Source: Pseudomonadota bacterium (lineage in GTDB: Bacteria; Myxococcota_A; UBA796; SXON01). From it: a stretch of 64,000 bases of DNA. Position 1 is the first letter of the stretch. The number at the start of each line of letters is the position of its first letter. Positions 52,921-61,736 of the stretch are shown one piece after another. The notes under the pieces were generated by a model. The model made no database searches. It had not been told where the DNA came from and saw only the letters and a program-made list of their open reading frames with translations. The translations under genes were made by a program, and so were the position numbers. Where the stretch lies: the NCBI GenBank assembly GCA_030685065.1, contig JAUXQH010000013.1, positions 17,994-81,993 on the forward strand, in the 5' to 3' direction.

Positions 52921-54243
52921 ATGATGCTCACCTTCCTGGTCTCGTACGCCCTGGCCGCTCCCTGTCCCGCCGAGCCGTCCCTCCGGGTTCCGGACGGCGA
53001 GGTGACGGTGCTCGCCCAGAACCTCAAGTTCATCATCACGGGCGCAAAACGGAAGGAGCGAGACCGCCTCCTGGCCGAGTACCTGAACAACGAGGGTGCG
53101 GAGGTCGACCTCCTGCTGCTCTCCGAGGCCCGGCTGACGCGTACGTTCGAGGACTGGGCTCCCGAGGAGTGGTGCTTCTACACGCAGATCGCCGCGCCGA
53201 GCCCGGACGGCTACCGATGGGCGCCGATCCAGGCGGGCCGTTCGCCCGGTGGCCTCGCGATGGGCCTTCGCCAGCGGGACGAAGGAGAGGTCCACAAGGT
53301 CAGCGCGGAGGCGGGTCGGCGGTACCGGGCCCACCCCACCTCGTTTGCCGAGGGCGTTCTCGGGCCCCTGTTCGGCTTCCGAAAGGGGTGGGCGGGGCTG
53401 GAGATCGACGACACGCACCTGGTGTGGAGCCACACCCAGGCGAGCTACAAGCGGCGTCCCGAGCGCGGCGCGGGAGACGGGCGGAGCGGGCGCGCGGGCC
53501 AGTTCGCCGACCTCGCGGACGACCTCGGTCACCCCGAGCGCGCCACGCTCCTCACCGGTGACCTCAACCTCCTCGCCGGGTTCGTGCCTCGCCTCGAGCG
53601 GGACGAACGGCGGGTGACGCGCGCCCGCGCCATCGACTCCGAGACCGTGGATCGGTTCCGGGATCGCACCGGGATCGATCTTGCCTGGCCCTGGGCCCCC
53701 ACGGGGGAGGCGGCGACCGAGACGCTGCTGCTCGCCGCGGCCCAGCCGCTCGGCGACGGCGACGGGCCTCCGCTCGGAGCGCATGCGGACCAGCTCGCCC
53801 CGCCCGCGCCGGCGCCGGCGCCGATGGAGCCGGACCTGTCGGTCACGGCGGGCGCCTCGCTCGGCGCGACCCACGTGGCGGGCCTGACCGGCACGTTCGC
53901 GGGCGGGATCGACCGCCGCCGCACGCACGGCGACTGGAACGTGGGCGCTGCGTACGATCGCGTAGGCGTCAACCCCGCCTTCCTGGCGCGCCACCCTGGG
54001 ACGCGCGTCAGGCGGGTCGAGATCGTGAAGGGGTGGATGCGCGTGAGCGACCACCTGGGTCTCGAGATCGCGATCCCCTTCATCAAGGACCGGCCGCCCG
54101 TCGCGGAGCTCGCCTTGACCCCCGAGGTCTGCGCGTCGGCGAGTCGCGGCTGCCGCTTCACGGGCGTGAGGCGGGCAACCGGAGTGTCCCGCACAGCCAG
54201 CGCGGCGGAGGTCGCGTTGCTGGGGCCCCGGTCGGTGCGCTAG
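52921..54243 (+). CDS. Secreted endonuclease/exonuclease/phosphatase (EEP)-family protein
   Basis: A 440-residue exported hydrolase with signal peptide (MMLTFLVSYALAAPCPAE). EEP marks in order: VTVLAQNLKFII with Asn, EVDLLLLSEARL with the metal-binding Glu, HTQAS, LLTGDLNLLAG with Asp and Asn, and VSDHLGLEIAI with the catalytic His near the end. Such enzymes act as DNases, sphingomyelinases or phosphoinositide phosphatases outside the cell. Two start ATGs are adjacent at 52921 and 52924. Upstream 52797-52920 holds no gene I can support. Confidence 0.83.
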   Translation: MMLTFLVSYALAAPCPAEPSLRVPDGEVTVLAQNLKFIITGAKRKERDRLLAEYLNNEGAEVDLLLLSEARLTRTFEDWAPEEWCFYTQIAAPSPDGYRWAPIQAGRSPGGLAMGLRQRDEGEVHKVSAEAGRRYRAHPTSFAEGVLGPLFGFRKGWAGLEIDDTHLVWSHTQASYKRRPERGAGDGRSGRAGQFADLADDLGHPERATLLTGDLNLLAGFVPRLERDERRVTRARAIDSETVDRFRDRTGIDLAWPWAPTGEAATETLLLAAAQPLGDGDGPPLGAHADQLAPPAPAPAPMEPDLSVTAGASLGATHVAGLTGTFAGGIDRRRTHGDWNVGAAYDRVGVNPAFLARHPGTRVRRVEIVKGWMRVSDHLGLEIAIPFIKDRPPVAELALTPEVCASASRGCRFTGVRRATGVSRTASAAEVALLGPRSVR

Positions 54244-54320
54244 TCGTCCCGGGCCGCCCGCCGCGGCCGTGCCCTGTCACGGTTTGCCATTGGACCTTGG
54301 GGGCAACCTGGAATACCATC

Positions 54321-55091
54321 ATGGGCATGCACGCCTTCTCGCTCGTCCTTGTTGGCCTCCTCGGCTGCAAAGCGCCTCCTGACGCGCCTGACGAGCTCAA
54401 CGAACTCGTCGGGTACCTCTACACGAACGTGCCTGGCGAGGATCCTGCCCCGATGGAGGTGGGCGCCCTCAACCTCGACATCTGGCTCCAGGATCGCATC
54501 GACGAGACGCTCGAGGGCTACACCGTCGACAACCTCACGCCCGAGTCGATCGAGGCGCTGGGCGCCGGGGAGCGCGACCTGGAGGAGCTCGCCGGGGCCG
54601 CCGTCGGCCATGTGAGCGAGCTGTCGCCGTCCGCGCTGGTGGACACCATCCTCCTCGTCGACCCGATGGAGATCTTCACCGCCTACGTCGCGTTCGATCG
54701 CGAGTTCGAGGGGGATGTGGGGTGTTTTGCGGCCGGGGAGTGCGACTGGCTCGAAGCGGACGTGCACGCCTCCTTCGACTACACGCTGATGCTGGTGGAC
54801 ACCCACAGTCGCGTTCAGTACCGGTGGATCGACACCGAGCTCGGCCGCGTGTACGCCGAACGCACCTGGCTGCTCGAACCCGCCGTCGTGACCTCCACCT
54901 TCGTGGAGGTCGAGCAGCAGTACTACCTGCGCGTGGTGCTCCCGGACGGCGAGGGGTCCCGCAGCATCCAGGCCACCTGGGTCGTCGCGCGCCTCATCGG
55001 GGACCTCCCGGAGAACGCCGCGCTGAACCTGCTGATCGACAACATGGGAAACCAGGCCGAAAAGCTCGACGAGTTCGTCACCGAGCAGTGA
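54321..55091 (+). CDS. Lipoprotein of unknown function
   Basis: A 256-residue lipoprotein started at ATG 54321 or 54327 (signal LVGLLGC). The mature protein is acidic and mixed helix/strand (IWLQDRIDETLEGYTVDNLT; ALVDTILLVDPMEIFTAYVA; VEQQYYLRVVLPDGEGSR). Two Cys (GCFAAGECDW) could pair. No family recognised. It runs convergent to the thioredoxin-like lipoprotein, leaving 39 bases between the stops. Confidence 0.65.
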   Translation: MGMHAFSLVLVGLLGCKAPPDAPDELNELVGYLYTNVPGEDPAPMEVGALNLDIWLQDRIDETLEGYTVDNLTPESIEALGAGERDLEELAGAAVGHVSELSPSALVDTILLVDPMEIFTAYVAFDREFEGDVGCFAAGECDWLEADVHASFDYTLMLVDTHSRVQYRWIDTELGRVYAERTWLLEPAVVTSTFVEVEQQYYLRVVLPDGEGSRSIQATWVVARLIGDLPENAALNLLIDNMGNQAEKLDEFVTEQ

Positions 55092-55130
55092 GCCCCGGGG
55101 CGGCCTCGGTCCGCATCAACCCGGACGCTG

Positions 55131-56351
55131 CTATCCGCCGCGGGCTTCCCAGTCGGCGAGGATGATCGCCTCGAACTCGGACCAGTCCCCAAAACCGGTC
55201 GAGCCGTAGAGCACGTTGCCGTCGGGATCCAGGAGGACCACGGCGGGGTAGCTCATTCCGCTCTCGATGCCGAGGTACTCGGGGAACAGCGCGTACCCCG
55301 CGCCCTTGTCGGCCAGCACCGGGGAGGTGAGCCCGAACGTGTCGGCCCACTCCTGCAGCACGTCGGGGGCAGCGGGCTGGTTGATGGCGCCCAGGGACTC
55401 GTTCAGGAGCGTGACCATCTCGATGGGGGCGCAAGCGGCCTCCATGCGGGCCTTGAACGCCTCGGCGCCCTCGGCCATGCTCTGACACGGCCCGCAGTCG
55501 GGCGAGGAAGAGTCGATCACGAGGTAGTGACCGAGGAAGTCCCATAGATCGACGGCGTCCCCGCACTGATCGTCGAGGCGCACGTTCGGAAAGCGCTCGC
55601 CGTTCGCGAACGACCACGAGCTGTTCGGGCCGCCGGGGTTGTTCATCGTCCAGCCACAGGAGTAGGGCTCGGTTCGCGCCCCGGTCACGTCCGCGACCCA
55701 AGCATCCGCGGAGACGCCCAGCGTCAACGTGCCGGCCGCGGCGAGGACCATGTTGCCGCCGTCCTCCAGCGCGGACTCGTCCTCCCAGGCGACGGCGAAC
55801 CCCGCCTCTTCCGCGACGACCGCGCCCATGTCCGCCAGGGACACGTTCTCGCTGCCCGACCGGAAGAGGTGGGTCTCGCCGTCGATCTCGCCGAGGCCGA
55901 GGTGCTCGACGCGTTCGGACTCCGCCGAGGAGATCTGCAGGAAGCACGCCTCGTAGCCGTCGGTCATCACCGCCGTGCCGGTCGAGAGGAGCGTGCAGTC
56001 CGGGCAGAGGTAGCCCTGGTCGCCCACCTCGGTCTGGGAGTAGGCGCGCGTATAGGTGCAGTCGACAAAACCCAGGGCCTCGGCCTCGGCGTCGAAGCTG
56101 AGGGTCCAGGTGACGGCGCCCGTGAGGGTCTCGGCCGCCCACGGTTCGTCCCCCGTGTCCTTCACGTCGGGGGGCGGCGGCTCCTCGGCGCAGGAGGGGC
56201 CGGGATCCTCGGTGTCGTCGGTATCGGTGTCGTCGGTATCGGTGTCGGTGTCACCGGTGCCCGTATCTTCGACACTGTCGGTGTCCAACGGGTCTTTCCC
56301 GGCGGTGTCCGCGGAGTCGGAGGAGCAGGCGAGCGCGAGGAGGATGAGCAT
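55131..56351 (-). CDS. Thioredoxin-like lipoprotein with N-terminal Asp/Thr spacer
   Basis: A 406-residue lipoprotein from ATG 56351 (MLILLALAC). Residues 12-50 are a spacer of DTDTDTDD-type repeats. The middle domain (about 60-220) is strand-rich with three cysteines. The C-terminal about 150 residues are thioredoxin-like: DLWDFLGHYLVIDSSS leads to the redox motif CGPC (DCGPCQSM), then FPEYLGIESGMSYPAVVLLD with the cis-Pro and LDPDGNVLYGSTGFG. It would reduce or oxidise thiols in the envelope. Last gene of a likely five-gene operon with the ComEA-like, DUF3006 and ComEC-like genes. Confidence 0.82.
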   Translation of the reverse strand: MLILLALACSSDSADTAGKDPLDTDSVEDTGTGDTDTDTDDTDTDDTEDPGPSCAEEPPPPDVKDTGDEPWAAETLTGAVTWTLSFDAEAEALGFVDCTYTRAYSQTEVGDQGYLCPDCTLLSTGTAVMTDGYEACFLQISSAESERVEHLGLGEIDGETHLFRSGSENVSLADMGAVVAEEAGFAVAWEDESALEDGGNMVLAAAGTLTLGVSADAWVADVTGARTEPYSCGWTMNNPGGPNSSWSFANGERFPNVRLDDQCGDAVDLWDFLGHYLVIDSSSPDCGPCQSMAEGAEAFKARMEAACAPIEMVTLLNESLGAINQPAAPDVLQEWADTFGLTSPVLADKGAGYALFPEYLGIESGMSYPAVVLLDPDGNVLYGSTGFGDWSEFEAIILADWEARGG

Positions 56352-56388
56352 GGCGAATCCTATCCGCGCCGTAGGGCCGGAGGTGTGT

Positions 56389-56970
56389 CTACTTGACCCG
56401 GCAGCAATCCTTGAGGCCGGCGATCGTGGACGGGCCGATTCCGGAGACATCGTCGAGCGCGTCGCAGCTCGCGTAGGGCCCGTTGTCGACCCGATGCTGC
56501 AGGATCGCGGCGGCCTTGGACGAGCCGATGCCCGGCAGGTCTTCGAGCGCGATCACGTCGGCCGTGTTGATGTCGACGGAACAGGCGCCGGCGGCCACCG
56601 TCGCGGTCGCACTCGCCGTGGGCGGCGTGCTCGCCGCCGGGGGCGTCGTGCTCGCGCCGCTCGTCGCGCCGCCGCCGCTCGCCGGCTTGCCACCCTTGCC
56701 GACGGTCACCTGGTCGCGGAGACTCGCCAGCGTCGAGACCCCGATCCCGGGCACGTTGTCGAGGTCGTCGACCGCGGTGAACGGGCCGTTCTCGGTTCGG
56801 TAGAGGATGATCGCGGCGGCCTTGGACGGCCCGATCCCGGGGAGGGTCTCGAGCTCGGCGGCGTCCGCCGTGTTGACATCGACCGCGGCGTCGGCCGGCA
56901 GGGCGATCGCGAAGAGAAAGGTCAGGCAGACCAAGAGCTTGCGCAGGACAGACCGCATCGGAAACCTCAT
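56389..56970 (-). CDS. Secreted tandem ComEA-type helix-hairpin-helix protein
   Basis: A 193-residue exported protein: signal peptide (LVCLTFLFAIALPADA), HhH module 1 at about 30-92 (VDVNTADAAELETLPGIGPS and NVPGIGVSTLASLRD), an Ala/Thr/Pro/Ser linker, and HhH module 2 at about 132-192 (VDINTADVIALEDLPGIGSS and DVSGIGPSTIAGLKD). Each module resembles the DNA-binding domain of ComEA, which captures DNA at the envelope. Having two modules and no membrane anchor is unusual. It follows DUF3006 by 21 bases, next to a ComEC-type hydrolase. Confidence 0.88.
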   Translation of the reverse strand: MRFPMRSVLRKLLVCLTFLFAIALPADAAVDVNTADAAELETLPGIGPSKAAAIILYRTENGPFTAVDDLDNVPGIGVSTLASLRDQVTVGKGGKPASGGGATSGASTTPPAASTPPTASATATVAAGACSVDINTADVIALEDLPGIGSSKAAAILQHRVDNGPYASCDALDDVSGIGPSTIAGLKDCCRVK

Positions 56971-56991
56971 CGGAAACCTCTGGCGAGGGGA

Positions 56992-57207
56992 CTACAGATC
57001 GAAGCTGCCGGGGCCCTGGGGTGTCTTGGCGCGCAGGCGAGCGAGGCGCTTCTCCGCGTCGTCCGTGCTGGTGGGCGGGACGAGGGTGAACGCGAGGCGA
57101 TCGCCCTCCTTCACCCCTGGCGGGAGCTCGGAGATGGGCACGTCCATCATCCGGCCGCCCACCTCGAGCACGGCGGTTTCATTCTCGATCCGATCGACGA
57201 CGATCAT
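56992..57207 (-). CDS. DUF3006 protein
   Basis: A 71-residue protein (MIVVDRIENETAVLEVGGRM, then VPISELPPGVKEGDRLAF), a good match to the small DUF3006 domain, which by my memory is often next to ComEC-like metallo-hydrolases. Function unknown. It lies 11 bases after the hydrolase and 21 bases before the ComEA-like gene. Confidence 0.85.
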   Translation of the reverse strand: MIVVDRIENETAVLEVGGRMMDVPISELPPGVKEGDRLAFTLVPPTSTDDAEKRLARLRAKTPQGPGSFDL

Positions 57208-57218
57208 CGGGCCTCCGT

Positions 57219-58328
57219 TCAGGGTTTGCAGCAGCCACCCGGGCGGCGGCCCGAGGCGATGGCCTGCGCCCTGGTTTCATAACAGACGAGGTTGGAGGGC
57301 GAGATTCGCGTGGCGTGCCCGCAGCTGGCCTCGTGAAAGACCTCGCTCGAGTTGCTGGCGGGGTAGGCGCAGGCCTCGGCCGGCATGTTGCCGACGGCGG
57401 CCGGGGTGAGGTCGTGCGCCGGCCGCGCGGGGTTGCCGGCGGCGGGGGCCTCGGGGGCGGCGTGCGCGACCGAGGGCGCGGGCTCACCTGCTGCGACCGT
57501 CGGGACCGGCGGCGCGCGCCTGGTTTCGACCGTGACCTTCTTCCCGTCCGACAGGAGGGTGATCTGCCCGCTCAAGTCGGTGCGGTAGATCGTGGTACCC
57601 GACTTCTCCAGCCGGTCCATCGTCTCTTCACCGGGGTGGCCATAGCGGTTTCCGTTCCCGACGCTGATGAGGGCGATCTTCGGCTTGACGGCGGCGAGGA
57701 ACTCGGGCGTGGACGAGTGGTTGCTGCCGTGGTGCGCCACCTTCAACACGTCGCACTGCCCCAGGCCCGCCGCGACCAGGGCGAGCTCGGTGGGCGCCTC
57801 GGAGTCACCGGTGAACAGGAAGCAATCCTCTCCGTGCGTGAGGCGCGTCACGACGGAGTTGGAGTTCAGGTCGGAGCGCGTGTTCGTGAGTAGCGTGGCG
57901 CTCGGGAAGAGCACCTCGAGCACCGCGCCGTCGTCGAGCTTGAAGGACGTGCCGACGATCCCGGTGCGGTAGGGGATCGCCTTGGCCTCGATCCGGGCCA
58001 TGACGCCCTCGTAGGTACGCGTCGTGTGCGGCAGGCCGTTGTCGATGTAGTTGCGCACGGCGAACGTGTCGAGCACGTCATCCATGCCGCCGATGTGGTC
58101 GGCGTGCGGGTGCGTCGCGATGACCAGATCGAGCGACGTGACCCCGAGGCCCGCGAGCAGCTTCGGGACGCTCACGTCGCCCTCGCCCGCGTCGATCAGG
58201 ATCGCCTTGCTCGCGGGCGTCCGGATGAGGATGGCGTCGCCCTGGCCGACGTCCAGGATGTCCACACGCACGACCCCGGCCCAGGCCTGGGCGAACGTGC
58301 CGAGGAGGAGGAGGAGGAGCGGCAGCAC
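57219..58328 (-). CDS. ComEC/Rec2-type metallo-beta-lactamase-fold hydrolase with C-terminal Ada-like zinc domain
   Basis: A 369-residue exported protein most likely from GTG 58328 (VLPLLLLLLGTFAQAWA); upstream codons contain no ATG in frame. The MBL domain reads VDILDVGQGDAILI, ATHPHADHIGG, FLFTGDSEAPTE and VAHHGSNHSSTPEFL, as in the soluble part of ComEC, thought to be a nuclease that degrades one strand during uptake. After a Pro/Ala linker the last 55 residues (YPASNSSEVFHEASCGHATR, then ASGRRPGGCCKP) match the Ada-type metal-binding domain. No ComEC channel is present. Confidence 0.85.
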   Translation of the reverse strand: MLPLLLLLLGTFAQAWAGVVRVDILDVGQGDAILIRTPASKAILIDAGEGDVSVPKLLAGLGVTSLDLVIATHPHADHIGGMDDVLDTFAVRNYIDNGLPHTTRTYEGVMARIEAKAIPYRTGIVGTSFKLDDGAVLEVLFPSATLLTNTRSDLNSNSVVTRLTHGEDCFLFTGDSEAPTELALVAAGLGQCDVLKVAHHGSNHSSTPEFLAAVKPKIALISVGNGNRYGHPGEETMDRLEKSGTTIYRTDLSGQITLLSDGKKVTVETRRAPPVPTVAAGEPAPSVAHAAPEAPAAGNPARPAHDLTPAAVGNMPAEACAYPASNSSEVFHEASCGHATRISPSNLVCYETRAQAIASGRRPGGCCKP

Positions 58329-58356
58329 GAGGAACCCCGAGGCGTCAGTGCCGGGT

Positions 58357-59544
58357 TTACGGGAGGGCCGAGAACCAGACGGTGCGGTTCGTGTAGTCGT
58401 AGCTGGCGACGTAGCGGGTCCCGTCGATCTCGACGGTCTCGTTGTGGTAGCCGACCGCCGCGCCCGCGGTGCCAACGGTCTCGAGCGCCCAGCTGGCGCC
58501 GCTCATGCGAGCGAGCTTCATGTCGTTGTTGGCGCCGTCGAAGTAGACGATGCCCGGCTCGCTGCCGGTGCCGTAGATCGCGCTGTCGGCGCCCACGTGG
58601 TCCCCGCTGTCGACCGTCTCGACGTTCCACGGCCCGCCCGCGCGGCCCTTGGCGAGCTTGAGGTCCTGATTGGACACGTCGTGGTAGGCGATGGCGACGC
58701 TCGCGCCGTCCACCATGACGTCGGGCCATTGGCCCACGTCCGACGTGTCGTCGACCACCTCGATCGAGTAGCCGCCGACGTTCCCGCTCGCGAGGCGCAG
58801 GGCCCCCCACGCGCGGTCGTAGAAGGCGATGTACTCGGTGCCGTCCGAAGCGATGGCGATCCGGGCGTATTCGCCGGCGTTGCCGCTGACGGATTCGACG
58901 GCGGTGTCGGTCGAGGCGTAGTCCGTACCCTCGTAGACGACGGCGGCGGTGAAGGCCGTTCCGGTCCAGCGGGCGACGCGGAGGGAGCCCTTGGCGGCGT
59001 CGTAGTGAGCCGCCACGGGGTTCCCGGCGGGGTCGATCGCCACCGAAGCCCAGTAGCCGGAGTCATAGCTGGGGCCGCCGCCGGTGTCGGCGTTGCCGAT
59101 GGTCCAGGCGCCCGTCTTCTCCCGCTTTGCGTACTTCAGGACGCCGTTGCTCGTGTCCTGGTAGACGACCCACACCGTGCCGTCACTGGCGACGGCCATG
59201 GAGCTGTACTTGCCGGCATCGCCGGGGTTGAGGCCCGTGGCGTCGGGGTAGCTGTCGACCTGCTCGATCGACCAGCTCACGACGCCGTCGTTCAGCGTGC
59301 CGATGGCGAAGCCGAGCGCGTCGGACGTGCGATCGTAGAAGCTGATCGCGGGCCGCCCGTCGGGCATCACGCGCATCGAGAGCCAGGAGCCGATGTCGTG
59401 GGGGTCCGGCTCGGCGTCGACGCCGATCGGATCGGTGTCGTCGTCGGCTGGGGGCTCCTTCCGGCAGCCGTTGCAGCCGGGCAGGGTGAACGCGACCAGC
59501 AGGGCCCATGCAGGAACAACACAGAGGGGCGCAGACACGCGCAT
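58357..59544 (-). CDS. Lipoprotein with BNR-like propeller repeats
   Basis: A 395-residue lipoprotein from ATG 59544 (lipobox FTLPGC); codons upstream in the frame are discarded because they precede the signal peptide. The mature part has about six repeats with SMRVMPDGRPAISFYDRTSD, SMAVASDGTVWVVYQDTSNG and RIAIASDGTEYIAFYDRAWG, as in sialidase-like propellers. It starts the reverse operon that goes on to the ComEC-type hydrolase 28 bases downstream. Role unknown. Confidence 0.74.
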   Translation of the reverse strand: MRVSAPLCVVPAWALLVAFTLPGCNGCRKEPPADDDTDPIGVDAEPDPHDIGSWLSMRVMPDGRPAISFYDRTSDALGFAIGTLNDGVVSWSIEQVDSYPDATGLNPGDAGKYSSMAVASDGTVWVVYQDTSNGVLKYAKREKTGAWTIGNADTGGGPSYDSGYWASVAIDPAGNPVAAHYDAAKGSLRVARWTGTAFTAAVVYEGTDYASTDTAVESVSGNAGEYARIAIASDGTEYIAFYDRAWGALRLASGNVGGYSIEVVDDTSDVGQWPDVMVDGASVAIAYHDVSNQDLKLAKGRAGGPWNVETVDSGDHVGADSAIYGTGSEPGIVYFDGANNDMKLARMSGASWALETVGTAGAAVGYHNETVEIDGTRYVASYDYTNRTVWFSALP

Positions 59545-59639
59545 TCGGACTCCCGAGCAGCGCGAACGGTAGCACCGGCGCAGCCCTGCGTCAACCATTG
59601 GGAAACCTGCGTCCGTACTGGACAGTTCTGTCCGAAAGG

Positions 59640-60989
59640 CTACAAACCGAGTCGGAAGCTGTTCGAATACAGCCACGGGTACTCGCGCACGAGCGCGCCC
59701 GCCTGATCATCGAGGAACCCTACGAGGTGGTGCGGCACGATCTCCACCCGTACTCGGTACACGCCCGCCTCCGTGACGGCGAAGCTTCCGCACCCCTCCT
59801 GCCACGGTTCGCCGTCCTTGAACACGGTGGCCGTGATCTCGGGAGGCGCTCCGCTCTGCGGGGTGGTGGCGGCCAAGGTGGGGCACGTCACGTCGAGCGT
59901 TCCGCCCAGGTCCCCCGCGCCGCCCATCTCCGCCGCTCCGTAGCCGACGTGAAACCCGGTCGGCGTGCCGAGCACCTCGAACGCCACGAAGAGGTGCCCC
60001 GCGGCGATGGCCGCCTGCAGGTCCTCGGGTGTGTCCCCGTCCACCAGGGCGATGTTGCTGAACCAGCTCATCATCCGCCGGTAGGAGTCCACGCGCTCGC
60101 CGTCCGAGAGGAGGTTCGGAAGCGTGTTTTCGTGCGCATCCGTGCCCGCGGTCCCGACCGTGGGCGCCACGAGCGAGAGGGCATCCCACCGCTCGAGCGA
60201 CACGCCTTGCTCCTGGTAGAAGCCGAGGAACGCCAGATCGGGCTGCGCGGCGGTGTCGCCGCTGATGAACGGGGCGATGGTCTCGAGGTAGCCGAAGCCG
60301 TCCAGCCCGAGATCCTCCTCGCGAATGGTGGGATCGACCATGGCGTGGAGGTTGAACAGCTCGACGCCGGCGAGTCCGTTTGCCTGCCGCTCCAGCAGCA
60401 GATCGAGCGACTTTCCCTCGGTGTGGGCCTGGAGGACCGTGGCGCCGGCCGCGATGTCGGCGGCGAGGGCCTCCGCATCGGAGGCGTTGTAGAGGCGATC
60501 CCGCTCCTCGAACGTGTCCGCGACCGGGCCATCGAGCCCGATCGGCATCAGCGCGTCCTCGATGCCGGGGAGCGTGAGGACGCGGTGGCCGTCGTCACAG
60601 AGGATTCGGTTGGCCAGGCCGTCCACCACCTCGTCCCCCTCGCGCGAGAGGAGGGTATCGGCGAACTCCTGCTCCGCGGCGTGCGCGGGATGATCCGTGA
60701 TCATCGCGAAGTCCATCGCGTTCGTGCAGAGGCCCCGCCGGAGGTGGGAGAGGCATTCCTCATCGGGGACGCCGCCGGGCATCGGGTCCCCGTCGCAGGC
60801 GTCGTGCGAGTAGGGCGAGTGCAGGTGGATGATGCCGCGCCGCCAGGCCCGCCCGGCCGGGGAGGCCTCGGTCAGCGGCGCGCGGGCCTCCGACCAGGGG
60901 ACGACCACCGGGGCGTCGGGAGGCCCGCTGTCGGCGAGATCGGCTGGTGCGCCGGTGCAGGCGCCGAGGAGCACGAGGAGGTGGTGCAT
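59640..60989 (-). CDS. PHP-domain lipoprotein
   Basis: A 449-residue lipoprotein (lipobox LLGAC). The PHP metal motifs are in order: GIIHLHSPYSHDACDGDP at the N-terminus of the domain, AMITDHPAHAAEQE, QAHTEGKSLDLLL, ELFNLHAMVDPT and GTAGTDAHENTLP. The last 100 residues are a strand-rich domain. Probably a metal-dependent phosphoesterase acting outside the cytoplasm. Related in layout to 24099-25460, though sequence identity is low by eye. Confidence 0.8.
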   Translation of the reverse strand: MHHLLVLLGACTGAPADLADSGPPDAPVVVPWSEARAPLTEASPAGRAWRRGIIHLHSPYSHDACDGDPMPGGVPDEECLSHLRRGLCTNAMDFAMITDHPAHAAEQEFADTLLSREGDEVVDGLANRILCDDGHRVLTLPGIEDALMPIGLDGPVADTFEERDRLYNASDAEALAADIAAGATVLQAHTEGKSLDLLLERQANGLAGVELFNLHAMVDPTIREEDLGLDGFGYLETIAPFISGDTAAQPDLAFLGFYQEQGVSLERWDALSLVAPTVGTAGTDAHENTLPNLLSDGERVDSYRRMMSWFSNIALVDGDTPEDLQAAIAAGHLFVAFEVLGTPTGFHVGYGAAEMGGAGDLGGTLDVTCPTLAATTPQSGAPPEITATVFKDGEPWQEGCGSFAVTEAGVYRVRVEIVPHHLVGFLDDQAGALVREYPWLYSNSFRLGL

Positions 60990-61081
60990 GGCAAGCCCGC
61001 TCGGGCTGGTATAGCATGGCCCGGCACGCCTGCTCGGCCGTCTACGGTAGCGCTCGTCTGCCCACTCCCCGGGACCCCCTC

Positions 61082-61594
61082 ATGAAGTTCATGCTCCCCG
61101 TCGCCGCCGGTATGTTCGTGGCCGCCGGCTCCTGTTGTTGCTGCGGAGGCGGCGACATGGCCGAGATGCTCGAGGAGATCGAGGCCGCCCAGAACGGCGC
61201 CGGCGGCACCCCCGACATCGGTGCGGCCGATGCCGAAGAGCCGACTGAAGACGCCCCGTCCGATGCTCCCGTCACCGCCGGCGGTAGCGCCGAGGGCCTG
61301 TGCGGGCGCTTCAAGGACGACGGGCTGCAGGTGCCCAGCGGCCTCTCCGTCTTCTCCTGCACGTCCATGGGCACCACCGAGAGCGTGTTGCTGCGTGGGA
61401 GCGGCTCCCCGGCCGACGCCTGCGTGAGCCTGAAGAGCTGGGCCACCGGCGCGGGTTGGGCGGTGCTCTACGAGGCCGATGTCTCCGGCACCTCCTCGAT
61501 CACCCTCAAGAAGGACTCGAGCAACCTCTCGCTCGCGTGCATGGACGTCGGCGGCACCACGACCGTGTCGGTCAGCCTGAGCCCCGGCTACTGA
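61082..61594 (+). CDS. Small Cys-rich lipoprotein
   Basis: A 170-residue lipoprotein with lipobox AAGSC followed by a run of cysteines (CCCCGGG). An acidic low-complexity stretch to about residue 70 leads to a strand-rich domain with three Cys (GLCGRFKDDGLQVPSG, SCTSMGTTESVLL, LSLACMDVGGTTTVSVSL). No family recognised. Located between the divergent PHP lipoprotein and tRNA-Arg. Confidence 0.68.
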   Translation: MKFMLPVAAGMFVAAGSCCCCGGGDMAEMLEEIEAAQNGAGGTPDIGAADAEEPTEDAPSDAPVTAGGSAEGLCGRFKDDGLQVPSGLSVFSCTSMGTTESVLLRGSGSPADACVSLKSWATGAGWAVLYEADVSGTSSITLKKDSSNLSLACMDVGGTTTVSVSLSPGY

Positions 61595-61651
61595 TCGGCG
61601 GATAGCGCCGGCACCATCGGGGCACAGCGATCTGCGCCGGTTACGATCGTG

Positions 61652-61734
<83 letters not shown>

Positions 61735-61736
61735 CT

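Noticed and set aside
56200..56300. GAYACS-type repeat as a mobile or regulatory repeat
   Set aside because: It is in frame and codes the Asp/Thr spacer of a lipoprotein, as in several other genes here.
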